From Sandaracinaceae bacterium (GTDB taxonomy: Bacteria > Myxococcota_A > Polyangia > Polyangiales > Houyiibacteriaceae), in contig JAAZAH010000275.1 in assembly GCA_012514415.1 (NCBI GenBank), forward strand, positions 1 through 16,520: a DNA stretch of 16,520 bases, read 5' to 3'. Below, in pieces: positions 6,442 through 12,710 of the stretch. The first letter of the stretch is position 1, and every line of letters begins with the position of its first letter. The notes beneath the pieces were generated by a model. It saw nothing but the letters and a program-made list of their open reading frames with translations. It was not told the DNA's origin and did not search any database. The position numbers were made by a program, and so were the translations under genes.

Positions 6442-6475
6442 GGGCGGGCGTCCACCCTGGGCGGGAGTCCACCCT
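6442..6475 (+). repeat. 17-base tandem repeat between lexA and the kinase gene
   Basis: GGGCGGGCGTCCACCCT (6442-6458) is followed at once by GGGCGGGAGTCCACCCT (6459-6475), with one mismatch. A degraded third unit, GGGGCGTCCGCC, follows at 6478-6489. Each unit is itself a partial inverted repeat (GGGxGG....CCxCCC), so the RNA could form short hairpins after the lexA stop. No T-run is present. Confidence 0.65.
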
Positions 6476-6535
6476 TAGGGGCGTCCGCCGCGCAAAGATT
6501 GAGGCTTCGTTACAGTGTGCTAAGAACGCTCCGCC

Positions 6536-7507
6536 ATGAGCAGTGGGGGACGATATCGTAAAATCCGAAGGATTGGCCGCGGGGGAATGGCCGAAACCTT
6601 CGAATGTGTGCATGAGCTTCCTTCGGGAGTGCGCGAGCGTGTCTGCCTCAAGCGGATTTTGCCCGCATACCGAAACGACCCGGAGATCCGGCGCCTTTTT
6701 CACGAGGAAGGGCGTCTATCGAGCGAGCTCCTTCACCCGAATGTCGTGCGGACGCTCGCTCAATTTGAGGATGAAGAAGGCCCCGGAATCGTTTTTGAGC
6801 TCGTCGACGGTGTGAACCTTCGCGAGCTCATCGATGAACGGAAGAAGCGCGGCGGAGCCCTGCCGATCGACGCCGTCGTGCACTGGCTGCGACAAGCGAC
6901 CCTCGCACTCGATCACGCGCATCGAAGGCGGAGTGCCACGCTAAGCCGCGGGCTCGTCCACCGCGACATCACACCGTCAAACCTCCTAGTGGATCCTCAT
7001 GGCGAGCTAAAAATCGCCGATTTTGGGATCGCGCGACCGCTTGATTGCACGCGAAGGGAGGAACACCTCGTCCGGGGAAAACTCCCTTATCTTGCGCCTG
7101 AGGTCCGAAGCGGAGCGGGTGACGATGAGCGCTCCGATCTCTACGCGCTCGGCGTCGTCGCTTATGAACTCATCACGCTTCGGCGCCCTCCCCTCATCCA
7201 GCCTCAAGGGGGCGAAGGGGCCGTGCGTTCAAGGCCGAGCGAAACCATCGAGCGAAGCGACGTGCCCGACGTCCTCCGTCAGCTTATCGACGCGCTTCTT
7301 GCGAGGGATCCCGACGATCGACCGCCGAATGCGCGCGCTGTCATCGACGAGCTCGAGTCCCTCCCCCGCCTTCGCCCCAAGACAAGGGAGTGGCTCGCGG
7401 TACTCGTAGCGCGCTGCCTCGATGAGCGATCGTCCGAAGAGCCGCTCGAAAAAACCGAGCACCTTGGGCAGGAGATCACCGTTCGCCTCGACTCGAGAGC
7501 CTCGTAG
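6536..7507 (+). CDS. Soluble eukaryotic-like Ser/Thr protein kinase
   Basis: A 323-residue protein that is almost entirely kinase domain (about 7-280). The glycine loop is IGRGGMAETF (13-22), the ATP-binding lysine is Lys39 (VCLKRIL), the helix-C acid is Glu57 or Glu58, the catalytic loop is VHRDITPSN (141-149; Asp144, Asn149), the magnesium loop is DFG (162-164), and APE is at 187-189. All catalytic residues are present. Thr146 replaces the usual Lys of HRDLKPEN, as is common in kinases of myxobacteria as I remember them. There is no membrane segment or sensor domain; residues 280-323 are a short charged tail. The start is ATG 6536, with no clear ribosome-binding site; a weak TTGAGG-N16-TAAGAA just upstream would give a nearly leaderless transcript. 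Substrate unknown. Confidence 0.92.
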   Translation: MSSGGRYRKIRRIGRGGMAETFECVHELPSGVRERVCLKRILPAYRNDPEIRRLFHEEGRLSSELLHPNVVRTLAQFEDEEGPGIVFELVDGVNLRELIDERKKRGGALPIDAVVHWLRQATLALDHAHRRRSATLSRGLVHRDITPSNLLVDPHGELKIADFGIARPLDCTRREEHLVRGKLPYLAPEVRSGAGDDERSDLYALGVVAYELITLRRPPLIQPQGGEGAVRSRPSETIERSDVPDVLRQLIDALLARDPDDRPPNARAVIDELESLPRLRPKTREWLAVLVARCLDERSSEEPLEKTEHLGQEITVRLDSRAS

Positions 7508-7571
7508 TCAAGGCAGCGAGCGGTCCATGCCGCGCGCTCGGCGTTGCGCGGAGAGGCCTCAGAACAAAGGA

Positions 7572-7605
7572 GCGCTCAAGCGGATGGACGAACGCGCTTG
7601 AGCGC
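7572..7605. terminator. Strong inverted repeat between convergent genes
   Basis: GCGCTCAAGCG (7572-7582) and CGCTTGAGCGC (7595-7605) are a perfect 11-base inverted repeat with a 12-base loop, lying between the stops of the kinase gene and the FrzS/AglZ-like gene. It has no T-run on either side, so it is a bidirectional terminator by position and stem strength only. Confidence 0.55.
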
Positions 7606-7620
7606 CGAAGAGGCTTGAGC

Positions 7621-9861
7621 TCATTCGGCGTCAGAGCTTAGCCCATTTCGCTTTTGCTCTTCGAGGAGCCCAAGTCCGACGACCATCGCCTTATGGACGC
7701 GGGCGAGCAGCTCGCCGTCGTCGGCAATCTTCTGCTCCGCCTTGGTGCGACGCGAAGTCTCGGTCTCGAGATCAGAGCGAAGCTTTTGGTTCTCGGCGCG
7801 CGCCGATTCAAGGCTCGATTCGGCCTCCGAGAGCTTCGATCTGAGCACCTCGATGGTCGCGTCGCGCTCGGCGATCGCCTTCTCAGAGGTTTCACGGAGC
7901 TGATCGCGTTCGCTCTCGACCGCTTTGATGGCCGCAGTGAACTCCTCTTCGCGGGATGCGAGTTTTTCAGCGGCTTCGGTAAGGGCCGCCTGATGCGCAG
8001 CCTCGAGCGAGGCGCGCTCGCCGTCCTTTTCGTTTCGGAGGGCCTCGAGCGCCGCCTCGCGCTCGTTCTGGGCCGCCGCCTTCATTTCCGCGAGCGCCGC
8101 CTCGTGCGCAGCCGCCTTCGCGCTGAGCGCCTCTTCATGGGCTGTGCGGAGTGCACTCAGCTCAGCTTCGTGTTCCGATCGGAGCGACTCGAGCGCCTTC
8201 TCGCCCTCGGCGCGAAGCGACGCGAGCGCCTCTTCGTGTGCGCTCTTGAGCTTTGAGACCTCGGTTTCATGCGCCGCACGCGCCTCCGCAAGCACTTTAT
8301 CGGCCTCGGCCTTTTGCTCTGCGGCCCTCTTCCGGGCCTCATCGAGCTGATCTTCGAGGCCGCGGCTCTTCTCTTCGAGCTTCGCGATGCGTGCCTTGTA
8401 TTCCTGGTCGCGCTTGGCCGCCGCTTCGCGATCGCTCTCAAGGCGGCTGAGCCGCTCGCGCAACGAGGTGAGCTCGCGCTCGGCGTGGACAATCTTCTCA
8501 TCGAGATCGGCCCGCTCGCGCGCGGCGGCGAGGTTTTGCTCGCGCAGGTCAATGAGCTGCTTGTCGCGTTCCGTGATCTGATCGCGAAGGTCGAGGCTCT
8601 CCTTATCCTTTTTATTGAGCTGTTCACGGAGATCGAGGATCTCGCGGCTCGATGCGCTCGCTCCTGATGCAGCCTTTTCGAGATCGGCGACCCGCATCTT
8701 CATCGTTTCGAGATCGACGAGCTGACGCTTCGCTTCGCTGAGCTCGGCCGAAAGTTTTTCCACTTCTGCGGCAGCGGATTCGGCACGCTTCCTCGCCTCG
8801 GCGGCCTCAGCCTCGGCGCGCTCTTTCGCCTCGCGCATGGCGCGAAGCTCCAAGGCGTCCTCGGCGGCGCTGTCGCTCGGGGTCTCCTGAGCGGCCGTAG
8901 CGGGCGCGTCCTCTCGCTCATCGGACGAAGCGAGCTCGCCCACTTCGCCTGCATCCGCGCGCCCGGCGTCTTCGCTCGGTGCCTCATCAATCGGCCGTTC
9001 AAGCGCCTCTTCGTGCGCGCTGCGCTCGGCTGCAGGTTCATCCGCCTGAACAGCTTCAGCCTCCTGCACACCCGGCTCCGCGTCGGCGAATGGATCCTCT
9101 TTTTCTTGTGCCCAAGCGGCCGGAAGCGCGGCGTCCTCGCTCTCGAGCAAATCGGCAAGGGGCGCAGGCGGCTCCGTCTGGGGCGCGGGAGGCGGCACCG
9201 AGGGCATGGGCGGCGGGATCGAACGGCTCGCGCTTTCAACGGGCTCCTCCTCGAGGATCAGCGCATCGTCGATATCGAGCTCCTCGACGAAGGCATCTTC
9301 CGCCTCGCTCGACAGGGCTTCGGTCGCACTCGCCGCGGCCTGAGGCTCCGCTGCGGCCTGAGGTTCCTCGCGATCGTCATCGAGAAAGATCGAATCGAAG
9401 GCATCCTCGGCAAACGCGTCGATCTCGGCGTCGATCTCATCGCGAGAAAAGAGCTGCGTCTCGTCCTCTCCGCGCGCTTTCGCCTCAAGGGGAATCAGCG
9501 TCGCGATCTGGGCGACGAGGGAATCGGCATCGATCGGCTTTTTCAGATAGAGGTCGGCCCGATAGCGAAGGCCGCGATGCTGCTCAAACGTCGCTTCTGC
9601 ATCGCTCGCGCTCGAGAGGATCACGATGGGGATGTCCTGAAGCCCTTCGGTCTTCTTGATCTTCTTACAGACGAGAAAACCGTTCGTCCGCCCAAGCTCG
9701 ACCGTCAAAAGGATGAGCGAAGGAGGACGCGCCTCGGCCGACGTGAGCCCAATCGAAGCGTCGTCGACAATCTCGACTTCGGCTCCGCTCAGGGCGAGTC
9801 GATCCTTGACGGATTGGGCAAAGTCATTGTCGGTTTCGAAGAAGAGGATGCGAGTCGACAT
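7621..9861 (-). CDS. FrzS/AglZ-like pseudo-receiver coiled-coil protein
   Basis: A 746-residue protein. Residues 1-125 are a response-regulator fold beginning MSTRILFFETDND, closely patterned on FrzS of Myxococcus (TNGFLVCKKIKK.GLQDIPIVI, then ADLYLKKPIDAD). The phosphorylated Asp is replaced by Thr53 (LLTVEL), so it is a pseudo-receiver. Residues 130-335 are acidic and Pro-rich, presumably disordered. Residues 336-730 are one long coiled coil of Ala/Glu/Arg heptads with repeated AHEEAL-type units. The end (LLARVHKAMVVGLGLLEEQK) resembles the tail of myxobacterial relatives. Known FrzS and AglZ act in gliding and twitching motility and polarity; whether this one does is inference. The start is ATG 9861 with AAGG 6 bases upstream; a GTG at 9927 would lie inside the promoter. 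No motility genes are adjacent. Confidence 0.8.
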   Translation of the reverse strand: MSTRILFFETDNDFAQSVKDRLALSGAEVEIVDDASIGLTSAEARPPSLILLTVELGRTNGFLVCKKIKKTEGLQDIPIVILSSASDAEATFEQHRGLRYRADLYLKKPIDADSLVAQIATLIPLEAKARGEDETQLFSRDEIDAEIDAFAEDAFDSIFLDDDREEPQAAAEPQAAASATEALSSEAEDAFVEELDIDDALILEEEPVESASRSIPPPMPSVPPPAPQTEPPAPLADLLESEDAALPAAWAQEKEDPFADAEPGVQEAEAVQADEPAAERSAHEEALERPIDEAPSEDAGRADAGEVGELASSDEREDAPATAAQETPSDSAAEDALELRAMREAKERAEAEAAEARKRAESAAAEVEKLSAELSEAKRQLVDLETMKMRVADLEKAASGASASSREILDLREQLNKKDKESLDLRDQITERDKQLIDLREQNLAAARERADLDEKIVHAERELTSLRERLSRLESDREAAAKRDQEYKARIAKLEEKSRGLEDQLDEARKRAAEQKAEADKVLAEARAAHETEVSKLKSAHEEALASLRAEGEKALESLRSEHEAELSALRTAHEEALSAKAAAHEAALAEMKAAAQNEREAALEALRNEKDGERASLEAAHQAALTEAAEKLASREEEFTAAIKAVESERDQLRETSEKAIAERDATIEVLRSKLSEAESSLESARAENQKLRSDLETETSRRTKAEQKIADDGELLARVHKAMVVGLGLLEEQKRNGLSSDAE

Positions 9862-9905
9862 ACGGGCCTTTAATGGATCGGAGAGCGCGTGAATCGCGGC
9901 CTTCC

Positions 9906-9935
9906 ATCCTATGTTTCCGGCCTCCACGATGTCAA
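9906..9935 (-). promoter_or_regulatory. Candidate sigma-70 promoter of the FrzS/AglZ-like gene
   Basis: On the reverse strand a perfect TTGACA (9935-9930) and TAGGAT (9911-9906) are 18 bases apart, giving a start near 9899 and a leader of about 38 bases. This separates the gene from the anti-sigma gene that ends at 9981. Confidence 0.5.
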
Positions 9936-9980
9936 CGTCGATCGGCCTACGACAGCGCCTCGGACGCTCGAGGTCTTGGA

Positions 9981-10775
9981 TCAGCGAGCGAGCCGAGCGC
10001 TCCGGGCCAAACGGAGCAAGGTCTCACGTTCCACATCGCCCGTGAAGATGTACGTAAGTCGCCCCACCTTCACGACTGGAAGCGTATACCCGCCCACATC
10101 ACGATACGCGACTTCACCCTCCCGGAGCCGTCCCGTCGGATCGGGGAGATCGCGATCGGTGACGACGACCGTGACTCGCCTCCCCTCGACCTCGTAATAG
10201 AGCACCGCCGCCGTGCGCGAACCGACGGGGTGGAGCCGCGCGCCCATCAAGCGGACCTCGCCATCGTCAAAGACAGCGGGCTGGACGGGGAAGGAGACTT
10301 TATCCCGGAAATAATGGCTGATCTCAGAGGGCGCCTGCGCACGGACGTCGGCCGGGAGCGCGCTCGAATGGATCCGCACCACTTCGTCGAGGACAAGTGA
10401 AGGCGGCGACAGAGAGGCTTCGTGAAAGGCAAGCGGCTCGGGCGAGAGAGCGCGCTGCTGAAGTCCAATCCCGACGATCAAGGTAAGCGAAGCCGCGGCG
10501 ACGAAGACTTGCGCTGCACGCGCCGCGAGGGAGCCACGCGCTGCCTTCCGCTCGCTTGAGTCGATGCTCGAGAGGATCTGCGCCTTGAGATTGCGCGGAG
10601 GCTCAACGCCCTCGAGCGACTCTCGGACGAGCCCACGGAACCGCTCCTCGAAGACGAGCATCTCTTGGCATCGAGCGCAGGCTTCGATATGCCGCTCGAC
10701 ATCGAGCATGCTCATCGGGTCGAGCTCGCCATCGATATAAGCGCCGATGCGCCGATCGATGAGCTCACATTTCAT
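9981..10775 (-). CDS. Membrane-anchored zinc-finger anti-sigma factor
   Basis: A 264-residue protein. Residues 1-80 are a ZAS-type anti-sigma domain: MKCELIDRRIGAYIDGELD, then HIEACARC (29-36), the HX3CX2C motif. A single membrane helix lies at about 86-106 (AQVFVAAASLTLIVGIGLQ). The remaining 155 residues would be periplasmic, with DKVSFP, a Gly-Ala-Arg strand and AAVLYYEVEGRRVTVVV, like the outer domains of other membrane anti-sigma factors. Cys3, His29, Cys33 and Cys36 have the same spacing as the zinc ligands Cys11, His37, Cys41 and Cys44 of the redox switch RsrA, as I recall it. The ATG at 10775 overlaps the sigma stop (ATGA), so the two are made together. It would hold the neighbouring sigma factor at the membrane. 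The inducing signal is unknown. Confidence 0.9.
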   Translation of the reverse strand: MKCELIDRRIGAYIDGELDPMSMLDVERHIEACARCQEMLVFEERFRGLVRESLEGVEPPRNLKAQILSSIDSSERKAARGSLAARAAQVFVAAASLTLIVGIGLQQRALSPEPLAFHEASLSPPSLVLDEVVRIHSSALPADVRAQAPSEISHYFRDKVSFPVQPAVFDDGEVRLMGARLHPVGSRTAAVLYYEVEGRRVTVVVTDRDLPDPTGRLREGEVAYRDVGGYTLPVVKVGRLTYIFTGDVERETLLRLARSARLAR

Positions 10776-11458
10776 TGGGCTCCCTCACGGGCCATGCGAT
10801 ACGCCTCGAGCGAAACCGGAGCATCCGCTCCCTCGTCATGAGCGGCGGAGACCTCGTTTTCCTGAACCGGCTCGACGATGCCGAGGTCGATGGCGTGATC
10901 GATAAGGTGGGCCTGCATCGCCTTTCGGGCGCGGTGAAGCCGCGACATGACCGTCCCCACCGGGCAACCCAGAATCTCGGCGATCTCTTTGTAGGCCAGC
11001 TCTTCGAGATCGGCGAGGACGATGAGCATCCGCTGGCTCTCGTTTAGGCTGTCGAGCGCCTCTTGAATGGCCGCGGCGAGCATTCTCCGCTGGGCTTCAT
11101 CGAGCGGGTTGGACAGCGCGCGAATGGCTCCACGGCTCATCATGCTCTCGCTTACGGGGCGCGCATCCTCTCCCTCGCGGAAAGCGCGCTCGCGAAGCCT
11201 TCGCCGATAACGGTTGATGTAGGAGTTGGTCTGAATCTTGAGCAGCCATGCGCGCATATTCGTGCCGGGCTCGAAGCGATCAAAGAATCGATACGCCTTG
11301 AGCATGGTGTCCTGCACGAGATCGTCCGCCTCGGTCTCGGAGCGCGTAAGCCGCCTCGCCGCGAGATAGAGCGATTCGAGGTGGGGCATCGCCTCGGCCT
11401 CGAATGCCTCGCGCTTGGCGTTGGTCTTCCGGGAGAAAAGCTTGGCGGTAGGTCGCAT
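10772..11458 (-). CDS. ECF sigma factor (SigR/RpoE-like)
   Basis: A 228-residue group 4 sigma factor. Sigma-2 spans about 26-90 (MPHLESLYLAARRLTRS, then DDLVQDTMLKAYRFFDRF and AWLLKIQTNSYINRYRR). Sigma-4 spans about 122-185 (LDSLNESQRMLIVLADLEEL, then YKEIAEILGCPVGTVMSRLHRAR). The sequence PHLESLY..TNSYINRYR is close to the SigR-type pattern PYLDQLY..TNTFINTYR. There is a 40-residue acidic tail after sigma-4. I chose ATG 11458; its ribosome-binding site is weak (AGGG 3 bases upstream) and ATG 11389 is an alternative. The annotatable frame extends further upstream to 11623, but that would run through the end of phaR. It follows phaR by 28 bases and overlaps the anti-sigma gene, so all three are likely one transcript. 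Confidence 0.93.
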   Translation of the reverse strand: MRPTAKLFSRKTNAKREAFEAEAMPHLESLYLAARRLTRSETEADDLVQDTMLKAYRFFDRFEPGTNMRAWLLKIQTNSYINRYRRRLRERAFREGEDARPVSESMMSRGAIRALSNPLDEAQRRMLAAAIQEALDSLNESQRMLIVLADLEELAYKEIAEILGCPVGTVMSRLHRARKAMQAHLIDHAIDLGIVEPVQENEVSAAHDEGADAPVSLEAYRMAREGAQ

Positions 11459-11486
11459 ATACCCTAACAACGGATGGAGAGCGTTT

Positions 11487-12143
11487 TTATTCCCGTTCGC
11501 GGGATTGAAGCTCCCTGAGCTTGGCCTCGAGCTCTTCAATTCGGCGCTGAAGACTGCCAACTTCGTTCTGAAGTTGATGGACGCGAGAGATCGCCGCGTC
11601 GAGGACAACACGCACACCGTCATCGGCTAGACGCTGAAGCTCGTCGATGGCCCCCTTCGGCGCGGCGAGGATCGCATCGAGCGCCTTTTTGCCGGCGACC
11701 TCGGCCTCTCGTGGTGCCGCGGCGATGGTCTCGAGCGCGCGCCGTCCTACTGCTTCGGCCTTCTCCGTCGCCGCACTCAGCGAGTTGATGGCCTCGATGC
11801 TCTCTTGCTCGGCGCGCTGAACGAGGCGGCCCATGGGCGAGCCACGAAAGGAAGTGAGGAGCTTATCGGTCCCCGAGCGGATGAACTCGCGGAGGACGAA
11901 CGCCGTCCCCTCTTCATTATCGCCCGCTTTTTCTTCCTCATAGATGATCTGCGCGAACGTCAGATTCGTGACATCGTCTTTGGTGCGATTGTCGACGATG
12001 CGCAGCTCCTCCCCTTCTCGTACGAGCCGCGCAATGTCGTTGAGCGTCACGTACCGGCTCTCGCGCGTATCGTAGAGCTTACGGTTCGCGTAGCGCTTGA
12101 TGATACGGGCATGCGGTTTTCGCTCGGGAAAGATAGGGGGCAC
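11487..12143 (-). CDS. phaR: PhaR-type polyhydroxyalkanoate synthesis regulator
   Basis: A 218-residue protein. Residues 12-72 (IIKRYANRKLYDTRESRYVT, then LNDIARLVREGEELRIVDN and DVTNLTFAQIIYEEE) are the PHB/PHA accumulation regulator DNA-binding domain. The usual second PHB-accumulation domain is not evident. Instead residues 105-185 are Ala-rich amphipathic helices with a repeated unit (RRALETIAAAP at 135-145, KKALDAILAAP at 152-162), and 186-216 is a leucine-zipper-like coil. Known PhaR represses phasin genes and binds polymer granules. No pha genes are in the window, so the role in PHA control is inferred from the domain only. The start is GTG 12143; there is no ribosome-binding site, and the frame is closed by a TAG just upstream. 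Confidence 0.85.
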   Translation of the reverse strand: MPPIFPERKPHARIIKRYANRKLYDTRESRYVTLNDIARLVREGEELRIVDNRTKDDVTNLTFAQIIYEEEKAGDNEEGTAFVLREFIRSGTDKLLTSFRGSPMGRLVQRAEQESIEAINSLSAATEKAEAVGRRALETIAAAPREAEVAGKKALDAILAAPKGAIDELQRLADDGVRVVLDAAISRVHQLQNEVGSLQRRIEELEAKLRELQSRERE

Positions 12144-12152
12144 TGCATCTAT

Positions 12153-12182
12153 GGTCTACCCGCTCGAGGGGGGCATGGTCAA
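12153..12182 (-). promoter_or_regulatory. Weak candidate promoter for phaR-sigma-anti-sigma
   Basis: On the reverse strand TTGACC (12182-12177) is followed at 18 bases by TAGACC (12158-12153). A start near 12146 would leave only about 3 bases before the GTG, which fits the lack of a ribosome-binding site. The -10 box is poor. The genes may instead be read from the tatA promoter. Confidence 0.25.
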
Positions 12183-12233
12183 GCGAACGCACGGTGACAG
12201 CGTGCCTCCGAGCGCGCCATCAGGGGGAACCCC

Positions 12234-12485
12234 TCAGGACTTACGATCGACCACTTCGGCCTCTTCGATGGCCTCTCGCGCCGTCTCCGCCGGTGCGTTT
12301 TTCTCGGCAACGCGCGGCGTGTCCGCGCCCGTCACGTTGATGTCGTCGTCGGTCGATAGGCCGCGCTTGAGATTACGCACGGCCTTTCCCACGCTCTCGC
12401 CGAGCTCGGGGAGCCTCTTTGCGCCAAAGAGGAGAAAGAGGATCGCCAAGATGACGATGAGGTTCATGGCTGAGATATTGCCCAT
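12234..12485 (-). CDS. tatA: Twin-arginine translocase subunit TatA/E
   Basis: An 83-residue protein with the TatA plan: a short N-terminus, one membrane helix (MNLIVILAILFLLF, 7-20), the hinge FGAKRLPELG (20-29), an amphipathic helix (ESVGKAVRNLKRGL) and a polar acidic tail. TatA forms the variable-size pore that moves folded proteins with twin-arginine signals across the inner membrane. The start is ATG 12485 with GGAG 7 bases upstream; the ATG at 12467 (MNLIV) is a weaker alternative. tatB and tatC are not nearby. TatA and TatB are hard to separate, but the length and the FGxxxLPELG hinge fit TatA. A small hairpin (AGGGG/CCCCT, 12222-12234) overlaps the stop. phaR follows after 90 bases on the same strand. 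Confidence 0.92.
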   Translation of the reverse strand: MGNISAMNLIVILAILFLLFGAKRLPELGESVGKAVRNLKRGLSTDDDINVTGADTPRVAEKNAPAETAREAIEEAEVVDRKS

Positions 12486-12710
12486 TTTGCGCTCCGACAG
12501 AGTATGAAGAGGTGTGATGCGGGGGACCTGATTCGCTCTCGGCGGAAACACGGCGAGAGAACCCGAGGGACACCATCATCGCGTCCACTTACAGCATAAA
12601 CTAGAGCCGCTCCAGCCGAACCGCAAATGGCAAAATGCGAGCTGGGCCTCGAACCCGTGCGAAGCGGGGCCGAAATACAAACGCACTGAGGGCCGTGCTA
12701 AGCTCTCGAA
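12486..12710. other. Divergent intergenic region between tatA and the RlmI-like gene
   Basis: 225 bases. It holds the inverted repeat CTCTCG (12536-12541) / CGAGAG (12554-12559), and CCCG...CGGG flanked by GGCC...GGCC around 12640-12670. On the tatA strand TAGTTT is a possible -10 box, but its -35 (TTGCGG) is poor. No gene or RNA was recognised. Confidence 0.4.
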
